A stretch of 10,681 nucleotides of DNA from DATJIG01 sp050260515 (GCA_050260515.1 JBLNCI010000017.1:1-10681), one strand, 5' to 3'; counted from the first letter of the stretch, positions 1-6,315 are shown. The notes: generated by a model from the sequence alone, not told the origin. Program-made: numbers and translations.

Positions 1-100
1 GAGAGAAGCAATCGGTAGGACAGAGCTACGCTTTAAACGCAGCGTGATGGCACCTGCTGACCTCCCTGGGAAGGTAAAAACCGGGTTTCGCTGACCCGGC
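1..100 (+). ncRNA. ssrA: tmRNA (ssrA), 3' end of the coding piece, partial
   Basis: Seen: positions 3-44 form an open frame ending SYALNAA, followed by TGA (45-47). The stretch TACGCTTTA (27-35) is identical to the E. coli tmRNA tag codons for Tyr-Ala-Leu. The stop lies in a hairpin: GCAG (39-42) pairs with CTGC (54-57) and GTG (44-46) with CAC (51-53), loop ATGG. The E. coli tag stop sits in a similar GCAG/CTGC hairpin (helix 5). Next, ACCT (60-63) can pair with AGGT (72-75) and CCC (64-66) with GGG (83-85) across an A-rich linker, a possible pseudoknot. TTA and other A-ending codons are unlike the proteins here, arguing against an ordinary gene end. No T-arm or CCA follows before the terminator, which fits the permuted two-piece tmRNA of Alphaproteobacteria, whose coding piece lies last. 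Inference: the upstream half is outside the window and the mature 3' end is approximate. Alternative: 3' end of an unrelated transcript. Confidence 0.55.
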
Positions 101-157
101 GACGACGACGTGTGTCCGCGCGGCGCTTAGCAAACACGCGCGAACGCATTGGCCCCT

Positions 158-205
158 CACCGGCCCGCTCCGGGGTGACGACCCGGAGCGGGCTTCGGTG
201 TTTTT
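158..205 (+). terminator. Intrinsic terminator of the upstream (tmRNA) transcript
   Basis: A perfect 12-bp stem pairs 163-174 with 182-193 around a 7-base loop. After a two-base TT bulge (194-195) it extends by five more pairs (158-162 with 196-200), and five T residues (201-205) follow directly. On the minus strand no T-run follows the hairpin, so it acts for plus-strand transcription, that is, for the RNA ending at the left edge. It also separates that RNA from the converging queE-queD pair. Confidence 0.85.
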
Positions 206-262
206 GGAGACCAACGGAGAGAGACGATGCCCTGGGCGGAAATCGACGCGGCGACCGGCGCG

Positions 263-619
263 TCAGCCGGTGTAGATGCAGCTCTGGCCGCGCGAGTCGC
301 GATGCACGGCGACGCGCGACAAGCCCGGGAAGCGCGGCTTCAGCCGCCGCCACACCCACACCGCGACATTCTCGAGGCTCGGCACCGCAAGGCCGTCGAC
401 CTCGTTGAGCAGGCTGTGATCGAGCGTGTCGTGCAGTCCGGCGACGGCGGATTCGAGCTCGGCGAAGTCGACGACGAATCCGGTGTTCGGATCGGGCTCG
501 CCGGTCACGCCGACGACGACGCGGAACGAGTGGCCGTGCATGCGCCGGTACATGTGCTCCGCCGGCTTGTCGGCGAAGTAGTGCGCCGCGTCGAACGCGA
601 ACTCGAGCTGGATTTCCAT
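263..619 (-). CDS. queD: 6-carboxytetrahydropterin synthase-like protein (QueD), lacking the usual catalytic Cys
   Basis: A 118-residue PTPS/QueD-fold protein, the usual length. Known role: converts 7,8-dihydroneopterin triphosphate to 6-carboxy-5,6,7,8-tetrahydropterin in the cytoplasm, the step before QueE in queuosine synthesis. Seen: zinc ligands H13 (in FDAAH) and H28/H30 (in MHGHSF), the TGFVVDFAEL block (46-55), the D67-H68 pair in LDH, and the C-terminal CIYTG. By alignment with E. coli QueD as I remember it, the catalytic Cys27 position (four before the HGH motif) is Tyr24, and Glu110 corresponds to Asp108. It lies 29 bases downstream of queE on the same strand, so co-transcription is likely. 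The start has only a weak ribosome site. The family call is firm. Identical activity to E. coli QueD is inferred, and a relaxed or different pterin activity is possible. Confidence 0.9.
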   Translation of the reverse strand: MEIQLEFAFDAAHYFADKPAEHMYRRMHGHSFRVVVGVTGEPDPNTGFVVDFAELESAVAGLHDTLDHSLLNEVDGLAVPSLENVAVWVWRRLKPRFPGLSRVAVHRDSRGQSCIYTG

Positions 620-648
620 GCGGGTATCGGGCTGTCTCGAAGCGCCTG

Positions 649-1284
649 TCAGGGAATGCCGAGCAACTTATGGGTTTGCAGGCTCAGCCGCCAGCGCGGA
701 TTGCGCAGGCAATACTCGATGGCAAGCCCGGTGTTGCGATCGCGCTCGGGCCCGTCCATCGGCTGGAGGAAGAAGTGATCGAACGTGAGATGCGCGAAGG
801 CTTCGGGCGCGGCGCCGGCGTGCGGATAGACGAGCTTCAGCTCGTGGCCGGCGGTGAGCACGAGATCGGCCCCGGCCTTCGGGCTGACGCAGATCCAGTC
901 GATGCCCTCGGGTGCCCGTTGCGTGCCGTTGGTCTCGATCGCGATCTCGAAGCCGCGGTCGTGAAGCGCGCGGACGAGTGCTCCGTCGAGCTGCAGCAGC
1001 GGCTCGCCGCCGGTGCAGACCACGAACGGACGCCCGGTCGCGGAGGCGGGCCAGTGCGCGGCGACCGCCGCCGCGAGCTCGGCGGCGTTCTCGAAGCGGC
1101 CCCCACCCTCGCCGTCGGTGCCGACGAAGTCGGTGTCGCAGAACCGGCACACCGCGGTCGCGCGGTCGGCCTCGCGCCCCGACCACAGGTTGCAGCCGGC
1201 GAAGCGGCAGAAGACCGCCGGGCGCCCGGCGTTCGCGCCCTCGCCCTGCAGGGTGTAGAAAATCTCCTTCACCGCGTAGCTCAT
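649..1284 (-). CDS. queE: 7-carboxy-7-deazaguanine synthase (QueE), radical SAM
   Basis: A 211-residue radical SAM enzyme. Known role: rearranges 6-carboxytetrahydropterin to 7-carboxy-7-deazaguanine using a 4Fe-4S cluster, S-adenosylmethionine and magnesium. Seen: the substrate motif TLQGEG (11-16), cluster cysteines C31, C46 and C49 spaced C-x14-C-x2-C, the SAM-binding CTGGEP (90-95), IETNGT (116-121), VSPK (133-136), QPMDG (174-178) and a C-terminal SLQTHKLLGIP. The long spacing replaces the common CxxxCxxC and matches the class known from Burkholderia multivorans QueE. The ATG has a GAGAAG ribosome site about nine bases upstream. It heads a queE-queD pair and is divergent from the phytase-like gene. 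The other queuosine genes (queC, queF, tgt, queA) are not in the window. Confidence 0.95.
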   Translation of the reverse strand: MSYAVKEIFYTLQGEGANAGRPAVFCRFAGCNLWSGREADRATAVCRFCDTDFVGTDGEGGGRFENAAELAAAVAAHWPASATGRPFVVCTGGEPLLQLDGALVRALHDRGFEIAIETNGTQRAPEGIDWICVSPKAGADLVLTAGHELKLVYPHAGAAPEAFAHLTFDHFFLQPMDGPERDRNTGLAIEYCLRNPRWRLSLQTHKLLGIP

Positions 1285-1349
1285 GGCGCGTCTTCTCGCA
1301 CATCAGGGCCCGTCCGGTCACCCCCAGTCTCGGTTCATCATCCCGTCTC

Positions 1350-1371
1350 CGGTCATCACCGTGTCATCGAC
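1350..1371 (+). promoter_or_regulatory. Candidate Pho box (PhoB site) upstream of the phytase-like gene
   Basis: Seen: two direct 7-mers, CGGTCAT (1350-1356) and GTGTCAT (1361-1367), separated by four bases. Each matches the Pho-box unit CTGTCAT at 6 of 7 positions with the canonical 11-bp repeat. A weaker third unit, CTCCGAT, follows in register at 1372-1378. A possible -10, TAGACT (1393-1398), lies downstream and the ATG is at 1427. Inference: PhoB-activated expression of the phytase-like gene under phosphate limitation. Confidence 0.5.
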
Positions 1372-1385
1372 CTCCGATACCCAGC

Positions 1386-1408
1386 TTCACGGTAGACTTC
1401 ATCGTGAA
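1386..1408. repeat. Inverted repeat in the queE/phytase-like divergent region
   Basis: TTCACG (1386-1391) and CGTGAA (1403-1408) are exact reverse complements around an 11-base spacer. The repeat overlaps the possible -10 (TAGACT, 1393-1398) of the phytase-like gene and could be an operator or a leader hairpin. I do not recognise a matching regulator. Confidence 0.35.
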
Positions 1409-1426
1409 CGGACCTCCGCAACCGCC

Positions 1427-2905
1427 ATGCCCCTCGCCCTGACCCGCCGCACGCTCCTCGCCGCCTTCGTGCTGCTCGCATCGCTGGCGCTCGGCCTTCC
1501 GCTGTGGCCGGCCGAGGCCGCCGATCAGGGCCCGGACATCCGAGGCATCGTCAGCCACGGGCTGGTCGGCGTCGGACGCATTGCGGCGAGCCAGCGCGAC
1601 AAGTTCGGCGAAACGTTCGGCTCGGGGTCGGGAATGGCGGTCGACCGATCCGCGTGGCGGCGCGACGGCGACGGCTACAGCGGCACGATCTGGCTCCTCC
1701 CCGACCGCGGCTACAACGTCGAGGGCACCAACGACTACCGCCCGCGCCTCAACCGGCTCTCGATTGCGTTCACTCCCGGGCGCGGTAACGGCCAGGACCA
1801 GATCGTGGCGCGGCTCACCGACACGCTCCTGCTCACCGACCCGACCGGCGCGGCGACCACCGGCCTCGATCCCGGTCAGGGCGGCGTCCGCCCGGCGACG
1901 AACGGATTTCCCGAGTTGCCGCAGGCCGCCAATGGCCGCCTCGCGCTCGACACCGAGGCCGTCGTCCGCCTGCCCGACGGCGGTTGGTTCATCGGCGACG
2001 AGTACGGGCCCCACATCTACCGCTTCTCGGCCGAGGGCCGCATGCTGGCGGCGATCCGCCCGCCCGAGGCGCTGATCCCGCTCCGCCACGGCAAGACCGA
2101 TTTCTCGTCGAACAATCCCGGTCCCGGCGCAAAGCCGCCGTCGCCGAAGGATCCCGAATTCGGCCGCCCGAACAACCAGGGCGTCGAAGGGCTGACGCTC
2201 ACCCCCGACGGCCGCACGCTGGTCGCTATCCTGCAGAGCGCGACCCGCCAGGACGGCGGCACGTCGCCGGAGACGCGACGCTATACGCGGATCCTGTTCT
2301 ACGACGTCTCCGACCTGAGCCGTCCGCGCCTCGTCCGCGAGCATGTCGTGCCACTGCCGGTGTTCACTGGCGCCGATGGAAAACAGAAGGTCGCCGCGCA
2401 GAGCGAGCTGCTCGCCTTGGGCGACGACCTCTTCCTGCTGCTGTGCCGCGACGGCGGCGCCGGCTACGGCCTCAAGGACCCGACATCGCGCTATCGCCGC
2501 ATCGAGCTGCTCGACACCTCGAAGGCGACGAACATCGCCGGCACGGACTACGACCGCCGCACGCCGGTGGCGCCGAACGGGCAGCTCGCCGCCGGCGTCA
2601 CCCCGGCCACCCTGCGGCCGTTCATCGATCTCAACGACAACGCCGAACTCGGCAAGTTCGGGCTGCACAACGGCGCGCCCAACGACCGCGACGACCTCAC
2701 CGAGAAGTGGGAGGCGATGGGTCTTCTCCCCGCGCTCGATCCCGCGGCACCCGACGACTGGTTCCTGTTCATCGCCAACGACAACGACTTCATCACCCAG
2801 GACGGGTTCCAGGCCGGCGAGGCCTACAAGGACCCGAGCGGTCTCGATCTCGACACGATGCTGCTCGCATACCGGGTCACGCTGCCCGGCTATCGCGGCC
2901 GCTGA
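1427..2905 (+). CDS. Exported esterase-like/phytase-like domain protein
   Basis: A 492-residue protein of the esterase-like activity of phytase family, a beta-propeller-type fold. Seen: an N-terminal signal with TRRTLL (6-11) followed by a hydrophobic stretch, resembling a Tat signal, and a likely AEA cleavage site near residue 31. Family-typical blocks include TEAVVRLPDGGWFIGDEYGP (177-196), NNQGVEGLTLTPDG (249-262) and LFIANDNDF (447-455). Acidic Asp/Asn-rich patches could bind metal. I chose the ATG at 1427 because it starts directly before the signal peptide; the longer open frame reads through the regulatory region. Known: members act on phosphate esters or have undefined esterase activity. 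Inferred: periplasmic phosphate scavenging, supported by the Pho-box-like site upstream. It is transcribed alone, divergent from queE and separated from the metal operon by a hairpin and a promoter. Confidence 0.85.
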   Translation: MPLALTRRTLLAAFVLLASLALGLPLWPAEAADQGPDIRGIVSHGLVGVGRIAASQRDKFGETFGSGSGMAVDRSAWRRDGDGYSGTIWLLPDRGYNVEGTNDYRPRLNRLSIAFTPGRGNGQDQIVARLTDTLLLTDPTGAATTGLDPGQGGVRPATNGFPELPQAANGRLALDTEAVVRLPDGGWFIGDEYGPHIYRFSAEGRMLAAIRPPEALIPLRHGKTDFSSNNPGPGAKPPSPKDPEFGRPNNQGVEGLTLTPDGRTLVAILQSATRQDGGTSPETRRYTRILFYDVSDLSRPRLVREHVVPLPVFTGADGKQKVAAQSELLALGDDLFLLLCRDGGAGYGLKDPTSRYRRIELLDTSKATNIAGTDYDRRTPVAPNGQLAAGVTPATLRPFIDLNDNAELGKFGLHNGAPNDRDDLTEKWEAMGLLPALDPAAPDDWFLFIANDNDFITQDGFQAGEAYKDPSGLDLDTMLLAYRVTLPGYRGR

Positions 2906-2906
2906 C

Positions 2907-2929
2907 GGGGGCGTCCACGAGTCGCCCCT
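2907..2929 (+). terminator. Possible terminator hairpin after the phytase-like gene
   Basis: A GGGGCG stem pairs with CGCCCC, extendable by a G-T pair, around a 9-base loop, starting one base after the stop codon. The following sequence is only moderately T-rich and has no clean T-run, so termination may be weak or Rho-assisted. Confidence 0.4.
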
Positions 2930-2998
2930 AAGGGATTGTTGTAACCGGGAATTTCGCACCCCGGGCGGGCGGGACGCACTGATCCTTGCGCGCGAACT

Positions 2999-3016
2999 GT
3001 TATGTTATAATGTTGC
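2999..3016 (+). promoter_or_regulatory. Candidate Zur operator overlapping a TATAAT -10 element
   Basis: Seen: an A/T-rich island in a GC-rich genome. The 18 bases from 2999 match the alphaproteobacterial Zur consensus GTAATGTAATAACATTAC, as I recall it from comparative work, at 13 of 18 positions. The same segment holds a perfect -10 hexamer TATAAT (3006-3011). Only a weak -35 (TTGCGC, 2986-2991, spacing 14) is visible. Inference: a zinc-loaded Zur repressor covers the -10 and shuts off the metal ABC operon starting at 3041. Its right half is imperfect, so another Fur-family repressor is possible. Confidence 0.55.
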
Positions 3017-3040
3017 AAATCATTCACCGCATCGCGTGCC

Positions 3041-3187
3041 ATGGCCACCCTGCCGACCCGCCTCGACCAGCACCGACCGTCGCTGTCCGCCTTCGGGTGG
3101 AGCGCACCGGCGCGCATCGCCGCCGTCGGCATCGTCGCGGCGGTGTTGTGGCTCGCCGTCGCGTGGGCGTTGGGCGTGCTCCCGTGA
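3041..3187 (+). CDS. 48-residue single-span membrane protein heading the metal ABC operon
   Basis: Small ORF with ATG at 3041 and TGA at 3185-3187. The N-terminal part (1-24) is polar with several Arg and Pro. Residues 25-47 form one hydrophobic helix rich in Ala, Val, Leu and Trp, ending in a C-terminal Pro. Its stop overlaps the GTG start of the ABC ATPase (GTGA), which suggests translational coupling, and it begins about 25 bases after the candidate Zur/-10 site, so it is probably the first gene of the operon. No clear ribosome site precedes it. I do not recognise a family. It could be an accessory small subunit of the transporter, or a leader ORF needed only for coupling. No binding-protein gene occupies this place. 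Coding status is inferred from GC-rich third positions, the overlap and the hydrophobic pattern. Confidence 0.6.
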   Translation: MATLPTRLDQHRPSLSAFGWSAPARIAAVGIVAAVLWLAVAWALGVLP

Positions 3188-3930
3188 CCGGCGCCGCGCT
3201 CGAGTTGCGCGACGTGACGCTCGGCTACGAGCGCCACCCCGCGGTGCATCACGTCAGCGGCGCGTTCGCCCACGGCAGCCTCACCGCCATCGTCGGCCCC
3301 AACGGCGCCGGCAAGAGCACGCTGATGAAGGGCCTCGCCGGCCTGCTGCGTCCGCTCGACGGCGAGATCGTCCGCCACGGCCTCGGGGCCCACGACGTGA
3401 CGTATCTGCCGCAGCAGACCGACATCGACAACGACTTCCCGATCTCGGTGCTCGACGTGGTGCTGCTGGGTGCCTGGCGCCGCATCGGATCGTTCGGCCG
3501 CGTGACGCCGGCATTGCGCGAAGCCGCGCTCGCGGCGCTCGCCGACGTCGGGCTCGACGGCTTCGCCGGCCGCACCATCGGCGCGCTCAGCGTCGGCCAG
3601 CGCCAGAAGGTGCTGTTCGCCCGCGCCATGCTCGCCGACGCGCCGCTGCTGCTGCTCGACGAGCCGTTCACCGCGATGGACAGCCGCACCATCGACGACC
3701 TACTCGCGCTGGTGCTGCGCTGGCACGGCGAAGGCCGCACGATCGTGGCCGTCGTCCACGACTTCGAGCAGGTGCGCCGCACCTTCCCCGACACCCTGCT
3801 GCTCGCGCGCGAAGTCGTCGCCTGGGGGCCGACGGACTCCGTGCTGACGCAGGCCAACCTCGTCAGGGCGGCGGCGGTCAGCGACGTGTGGGACCAGCAC
3901 GCGCCGCTGTGCGAGCGCATCGACGCATGA
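3184..3930 (+). CDS. Zinc/manganese-type ABC transporter ATP-binding protein (ZnuC/AztA-like)
   Basis: A 248-residue ABC ATPase that powers import of a divalent metal from the cytoplasmic face. Seen: Walker A GPNGAGKS (38-45), Q-loop glutamines Q77-Q78, signature LSVGQ (135-139), Walker B LLLLDEP (155-161) with catalytic E160, and H-loop H192. The signature has Val in place of the usual first Gly. The N-terminal style (LGYERHPAVHHVSG) resembles ATPases of the AztA/ZnuC group. The GTG start at 3184 overlaps the stop of the small membrane ORF; an earlier in-frame ATG would run back through the promoter as Arg-rich nonsense. The end overlaps the permease start by four bases (ATGA). Zinc is favoured over manganese because of the Zur-like site, but the substrate is inferred. 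Confidence 0.9.
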   Translation: MTGAALELRDVTLGYERHPAVHHVSGAFAHGSLTAIVGPNGAGKSTLMKGLAGLLRPLDGEIVRHGLGAHDVTYLPQQTDIDNDFPISVLDVVLLGAWRRIGSFGRVTPALREAALAALADVGLDGFAGRTIGALSVGQRQKVLFARAMLADAPLLLLDEPFTAMDSRTIDDLLALVLRWHGEGRTIVAVVHDFEQVRRTFPDTLLLAREVVAWGPTDSVLTQANLVRAAAVSDVWDQHAPLCERIDA

Positions 3931-4811
3931 GCGCGTTTGCCACTCTGCCGGACTGGGTGTCCGGTCCACTGGCCGAGCCCGGCGCGCTGCGCCGCGCGCT
4001 GGTCGCGTGCCTCGCGCTGTCGCTGGGCTCGGGGCCCGTCGGCGTGTTCCTGGTGCTGCGCCGCATGAGCCTGATCGGCGACACCATGGCGCACGCGATC
4101 CTGCCCGGCGTCGCCGCCGGATTCCTCATTGCCGGGATGTCGATCCCGGTGATGAGCGCGGGCGGCTTCGCCGCCGGGCTGATCGTCGCCCTGCTCGCCG
4201 GCCTCGTCACCCGCTTCACGCCGGTCAAGGAGGACGCGAGCTTCGCCGGCCTCTTGGTGATCTCGCTCGCCCTCGGCGTGCTGATGGTCGGCAGCCACGG
4301 CGACCACGAGGAGTTGGTCGATGTGCTGTTCGGCTCCATTGCCGAGATCACCGACGTGTCGGTCGTGATGATCGCCGGCGTCGCCACGGTGACGCTGGTG
4401 GCGCTCGCCGCGATCTACCGGCCGCTGCTGGTCGAATGCTTCGATCCGGTGTTCCTGCGCACGGTGCGCGGTCCCGGCACCGCGACCCACCTCGCCTTCC
4501 TGGTGCTGGTCGTGCTCAACATGGTGGCGTCGTTCCAGGCGCTCGGCACCCTGATGGCGGTCGGATTGATGATGCTGCCGGCGATCGCCGCGCGATTCTG
4601 GGCGCGCGAGGTGTGGAGCCTCGCCGCCGTGGCCGTGATCATCGCGGCGGGCGCGAGCGTCGTCGGACTGTTCCTGTCGCTGTACCTCGGCGCCTCGTCG
4701 GGGCCGGCCATCGTGCTCGTCGCCGGCATCGCCTATCTCGGCTCGCTCGCCGTGGGCCCGCGCGACAGCCTCGCCGCGCGGCTGCTACGGCGCCATCACT
4801 TGCGGGCGTGA
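3927..4811 (+). CDS. Metal ABC transporter permease, ABC-3 family (ZnuB/AztB-like)
   Basis: A 294-residue inner-membrane permease of the ZnuB/MntB/TroC family, normal length, with about eight hydrophobic segments. Seen: the family motif LRRMSLIGDTMAHAILPGVA (44-63), the FTPVKEDASFAGLL segment (97-110) and a coupling-type region around FQALGTLMAVGLMMLPA (203-219). A histidine/acid loop, SHGDHEE (123-129), could contact metal. The start codon overlaps the ATPase stop (ATGA), so the two are translationally coupled. The gene ends two bases before the convergent stop of the efflux pump, leaving no room for a binding-protein gene downstream. Metal import is firm at family level; zinc is inferred from the promoter. 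A periplasmic binding protein must be supplied from elsewhere if the system works like other family members. Confidence 0.92.
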   Translation: MSAFATLPDWVSGPLAEPGALRRALVACLALSLGSGPVGVFLVLRRMSLIGDTMAHAILPGVAAGFLIAGMSIPVMSAGGFAAGLIVALLAGLVTRFTPVKEDASFAGLLVISLALGVLMVGSHGDHEELVDVLFGSIAEITDVSVVMIAGVATVTLVALAAIYRPLLVECFDPVFLRTVRGPGTATHLAFLVLVVLNMVASFQALGTLMAVGLMMLPAIAARFWAREVWSLAAVAVIIAAGASVVGLFLSLYLGASSGPAIVLVAGIAYLGSLAVGPRDSLAARLLRRHHLRA

Positions 4812-4813
4812 CG

Positions 4814-6307
4814 CTAGTGCAGCTTTTTCGACGGTCGTAGCCGCGCCGGAAACGCGAGCGTGATGGCGAGCGTCATCGCGGCGGTGACCGCGCCGATGAT
4901 GTAGACGTCGCGTAGCGAGTCGGCGATGACCGCCGTCAGTCGCCCGATCTCCGCCGGATCGATGCGGTCGCGGAACGTGGGGTCCATCAGCTTGTCGAGG
5001 ACGTCGCCGCCGCCGGGAAGGTGGCGGTTGACCCCGTAGTTGAGCACGGCGCCGAACACCGCGGCGCCGAGCGAGCGCCCCATCATGCGCGAGAACATGT
5101 TCGAGGACGTGGCGAGGCCGCGCATCTGCCAGTCGACGTTCGACTGGATCGCGACGAGGAACGTCGTGTTGCAGGCGCCGAGTCCCGCGCCGACGAGGCA
5201 CGACGCGACCGTCGCCCAGATCAGCCCACGGTCGGGAATCATCATCACCAGCATGACGCTGCCGACGAACAGGCACGCGCCGCCGAGCGCCGCGGAGGTG
5301 CGGAACGACGTCCGCACCATGACCTGGCCCGAGATCGTGCTCGCACCCGACCACGTCAGCGACATGATGGTGAGCGCGATGCCCGCGACGGTCGCGCTCT
5401 CGCCCATCACGCCCTGGATGTAGGCCGGCAGGAACGCGGTCACGCCCATCATCGCCGCGCCCATGCTGAAGCCGCCGAGGTTGCTGGTGGAGACGACGCG
5501 ATTCTTCCACAGGGCGAGCGGCATCATCGGCTCGGCGGCGCGGCGCTCGCGGGCGACGAGCCACGCCAGCGCGACCAGACCCGCCGCGGCCATGGCCGCC
5601 ATCGAGCCGGACGAGAAGTTGTCGGCCTCGGTCATCACCAGCATCAGTAGCCCGACACCGATGGTCATGAGCGCGGCGCCGAAGTAGTCGACCTGGTGCG
5701 GACGCGGGATCAGCCGCTCGTTGAGGAACGCGGCGATCATCGCGATGGCGGCGATGCCGATCGGCACGTTGCCCCAGAAGATGAGCGGCCAGTAGGCGTG
5801 CTGGACGAGGAACGCGCCGAGCGTCGGCCCGAGGATCGCGGCGACGCCCCACACGCTCGACAGATAGCCCTGGATGCGCGCCCGCTCCTCGCCGGTGTAG
5901 ACGTCGGCGACGATGGTGGTCGCGATCGGCAGGATCGCGCCGGAGCCGAAGCCCTGGATGGCGCGAAACACGATCAGCGACACCATTCCCGGAGCGAAGC
6001 CGCACAGCAGCGAGCCGACGATGAAGATGCCCGTGCCGAGATAGAACACCCGCTTGCGGCCGTAGAGGTCGGCCATGCGCCCGTAGAGCGGGATCGTCAC
6101 GGTCTGGGTGAGCAGATATGCCGAGAACACCCAACTGAAGAGCTGGAACCCGCCGAGCTCGGCGACGATGGTCGGCATCGCCGTGGCGACGATCGAGGAT
6201 TCCACCGCCGAGATGAACATGGCCATCATCGCGGCGGCGAGGACGAGGCGGCGCCGGGGCTGGGCGAGCGGCTTGACGTGCTCGTGAATGGGCGACTGGT
6301 CGGGCAA
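4814..6307 (-). CDS. MFS efflux transporter, DHA2 (14-helix, EmrB/QacA-type) family
   Basis: A 497-residue inner-membrane proton/drug antiporter, the usual length for DHA2 members. Seen: a motif D1-like VESSIVATAMPTI (35-47), with Glu where Asp is more common, motif A GRMADLYGRKRV (76-87), motif C-like ILGPTLGAFL (158-167), FWGNVPIG (177-184) and repeated hydrophobic helices through to the C-terminus, which ends in basic residues. Known: exports drugs, dyes or other toxic amphipathic compounds; the substrate cannot be read from sequence. The start is TTG at 6307; the next ATG (residue 27) would cut into the first helix. A candidate promoter lies immediately upstream, leaving almost no leader. 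No membrane-fusion (EmrA-like) partner or local repressor is present. It converges on the permease with a two-base gap. Confidence 0.9.
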   Translation of the reverse strand: MPDQSPIHEHVKPLAQPRRRLVLAAAMMAMFISAVESSIVATAMPTIVAELGGFQLFSWVFSAYLLTQTVTIPLYGRMADLYGRKRVFYLGTGIFIVGSLLCGFAPGMVSLIVFRAIQGFGSGAILPIATTIVADVYTGEERARIQGYLSSVWGVAAILGPTLGAFLVQHAYWPLIFWGNVPIGIAAIAMIAAFLNERLIPRPHQVDYFGAALMTIGVGLLMLVMTEADNFSSGSMAAMAAAGLVALAWLVARERRAAEPMMPLALWKNRVVSTSNLGGFSMGAAMMGVTAFLPAYIQGVMGESATVAGIALTIMSLTWSGASTISGQVMVRTSFRTSAALGGACLFVGSVMLVMMIPDRGLIWATVASCLVGAGLGACNTTFLVAIQSNVDWQMRGLATSSNMFSRMMGRSLGAAVFGAVLNYGVNRHLPGGGDVLDKLMDPTFRDRIDPAEIGRLTAVIADSLRDVYIIGAVTAAMTLAITLAFPARLRPSKKLH

Positions 6308-6315
6308 GGTGAGCC

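Noticed and set aside
254..271. ACCGGC/GCCGGT hairpin around the queD stop codon as a queE-queD terminator
   Set aside because: No T-run follows it on the minus strand, and such GC dyads are common in this composition.
1283..1426. Longer N-terminus of the phytase-like protein
   Set aside because: The added 48 residues run through the Pho-box-like site and would bury the signal peptide.
227..1442. Plus-strand open frames opposite queD and queE
   Set aside because: They are compositional shadows in a high-GC region. The minus-strand frames carry all recognisable QueD and QueE motifs.
2986..3183. Upstream extension of the ABC ATPase reading frame to an earlier start
   Set aside because: It crosses the -10/Zur-like site and translates to an Arg-rich sequence typical of an out-of-frame reading of the small membrane ORF. 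The GTG at 3184 starts the real domain.
2343..3926. Long open frame running from inside the phytase-like gene into the permease
   Set aside because: The region before 3927 is low-complexity Arg/Ser/Ala-rich out-of-frame sequence; only the part from 3927 is a real protein.
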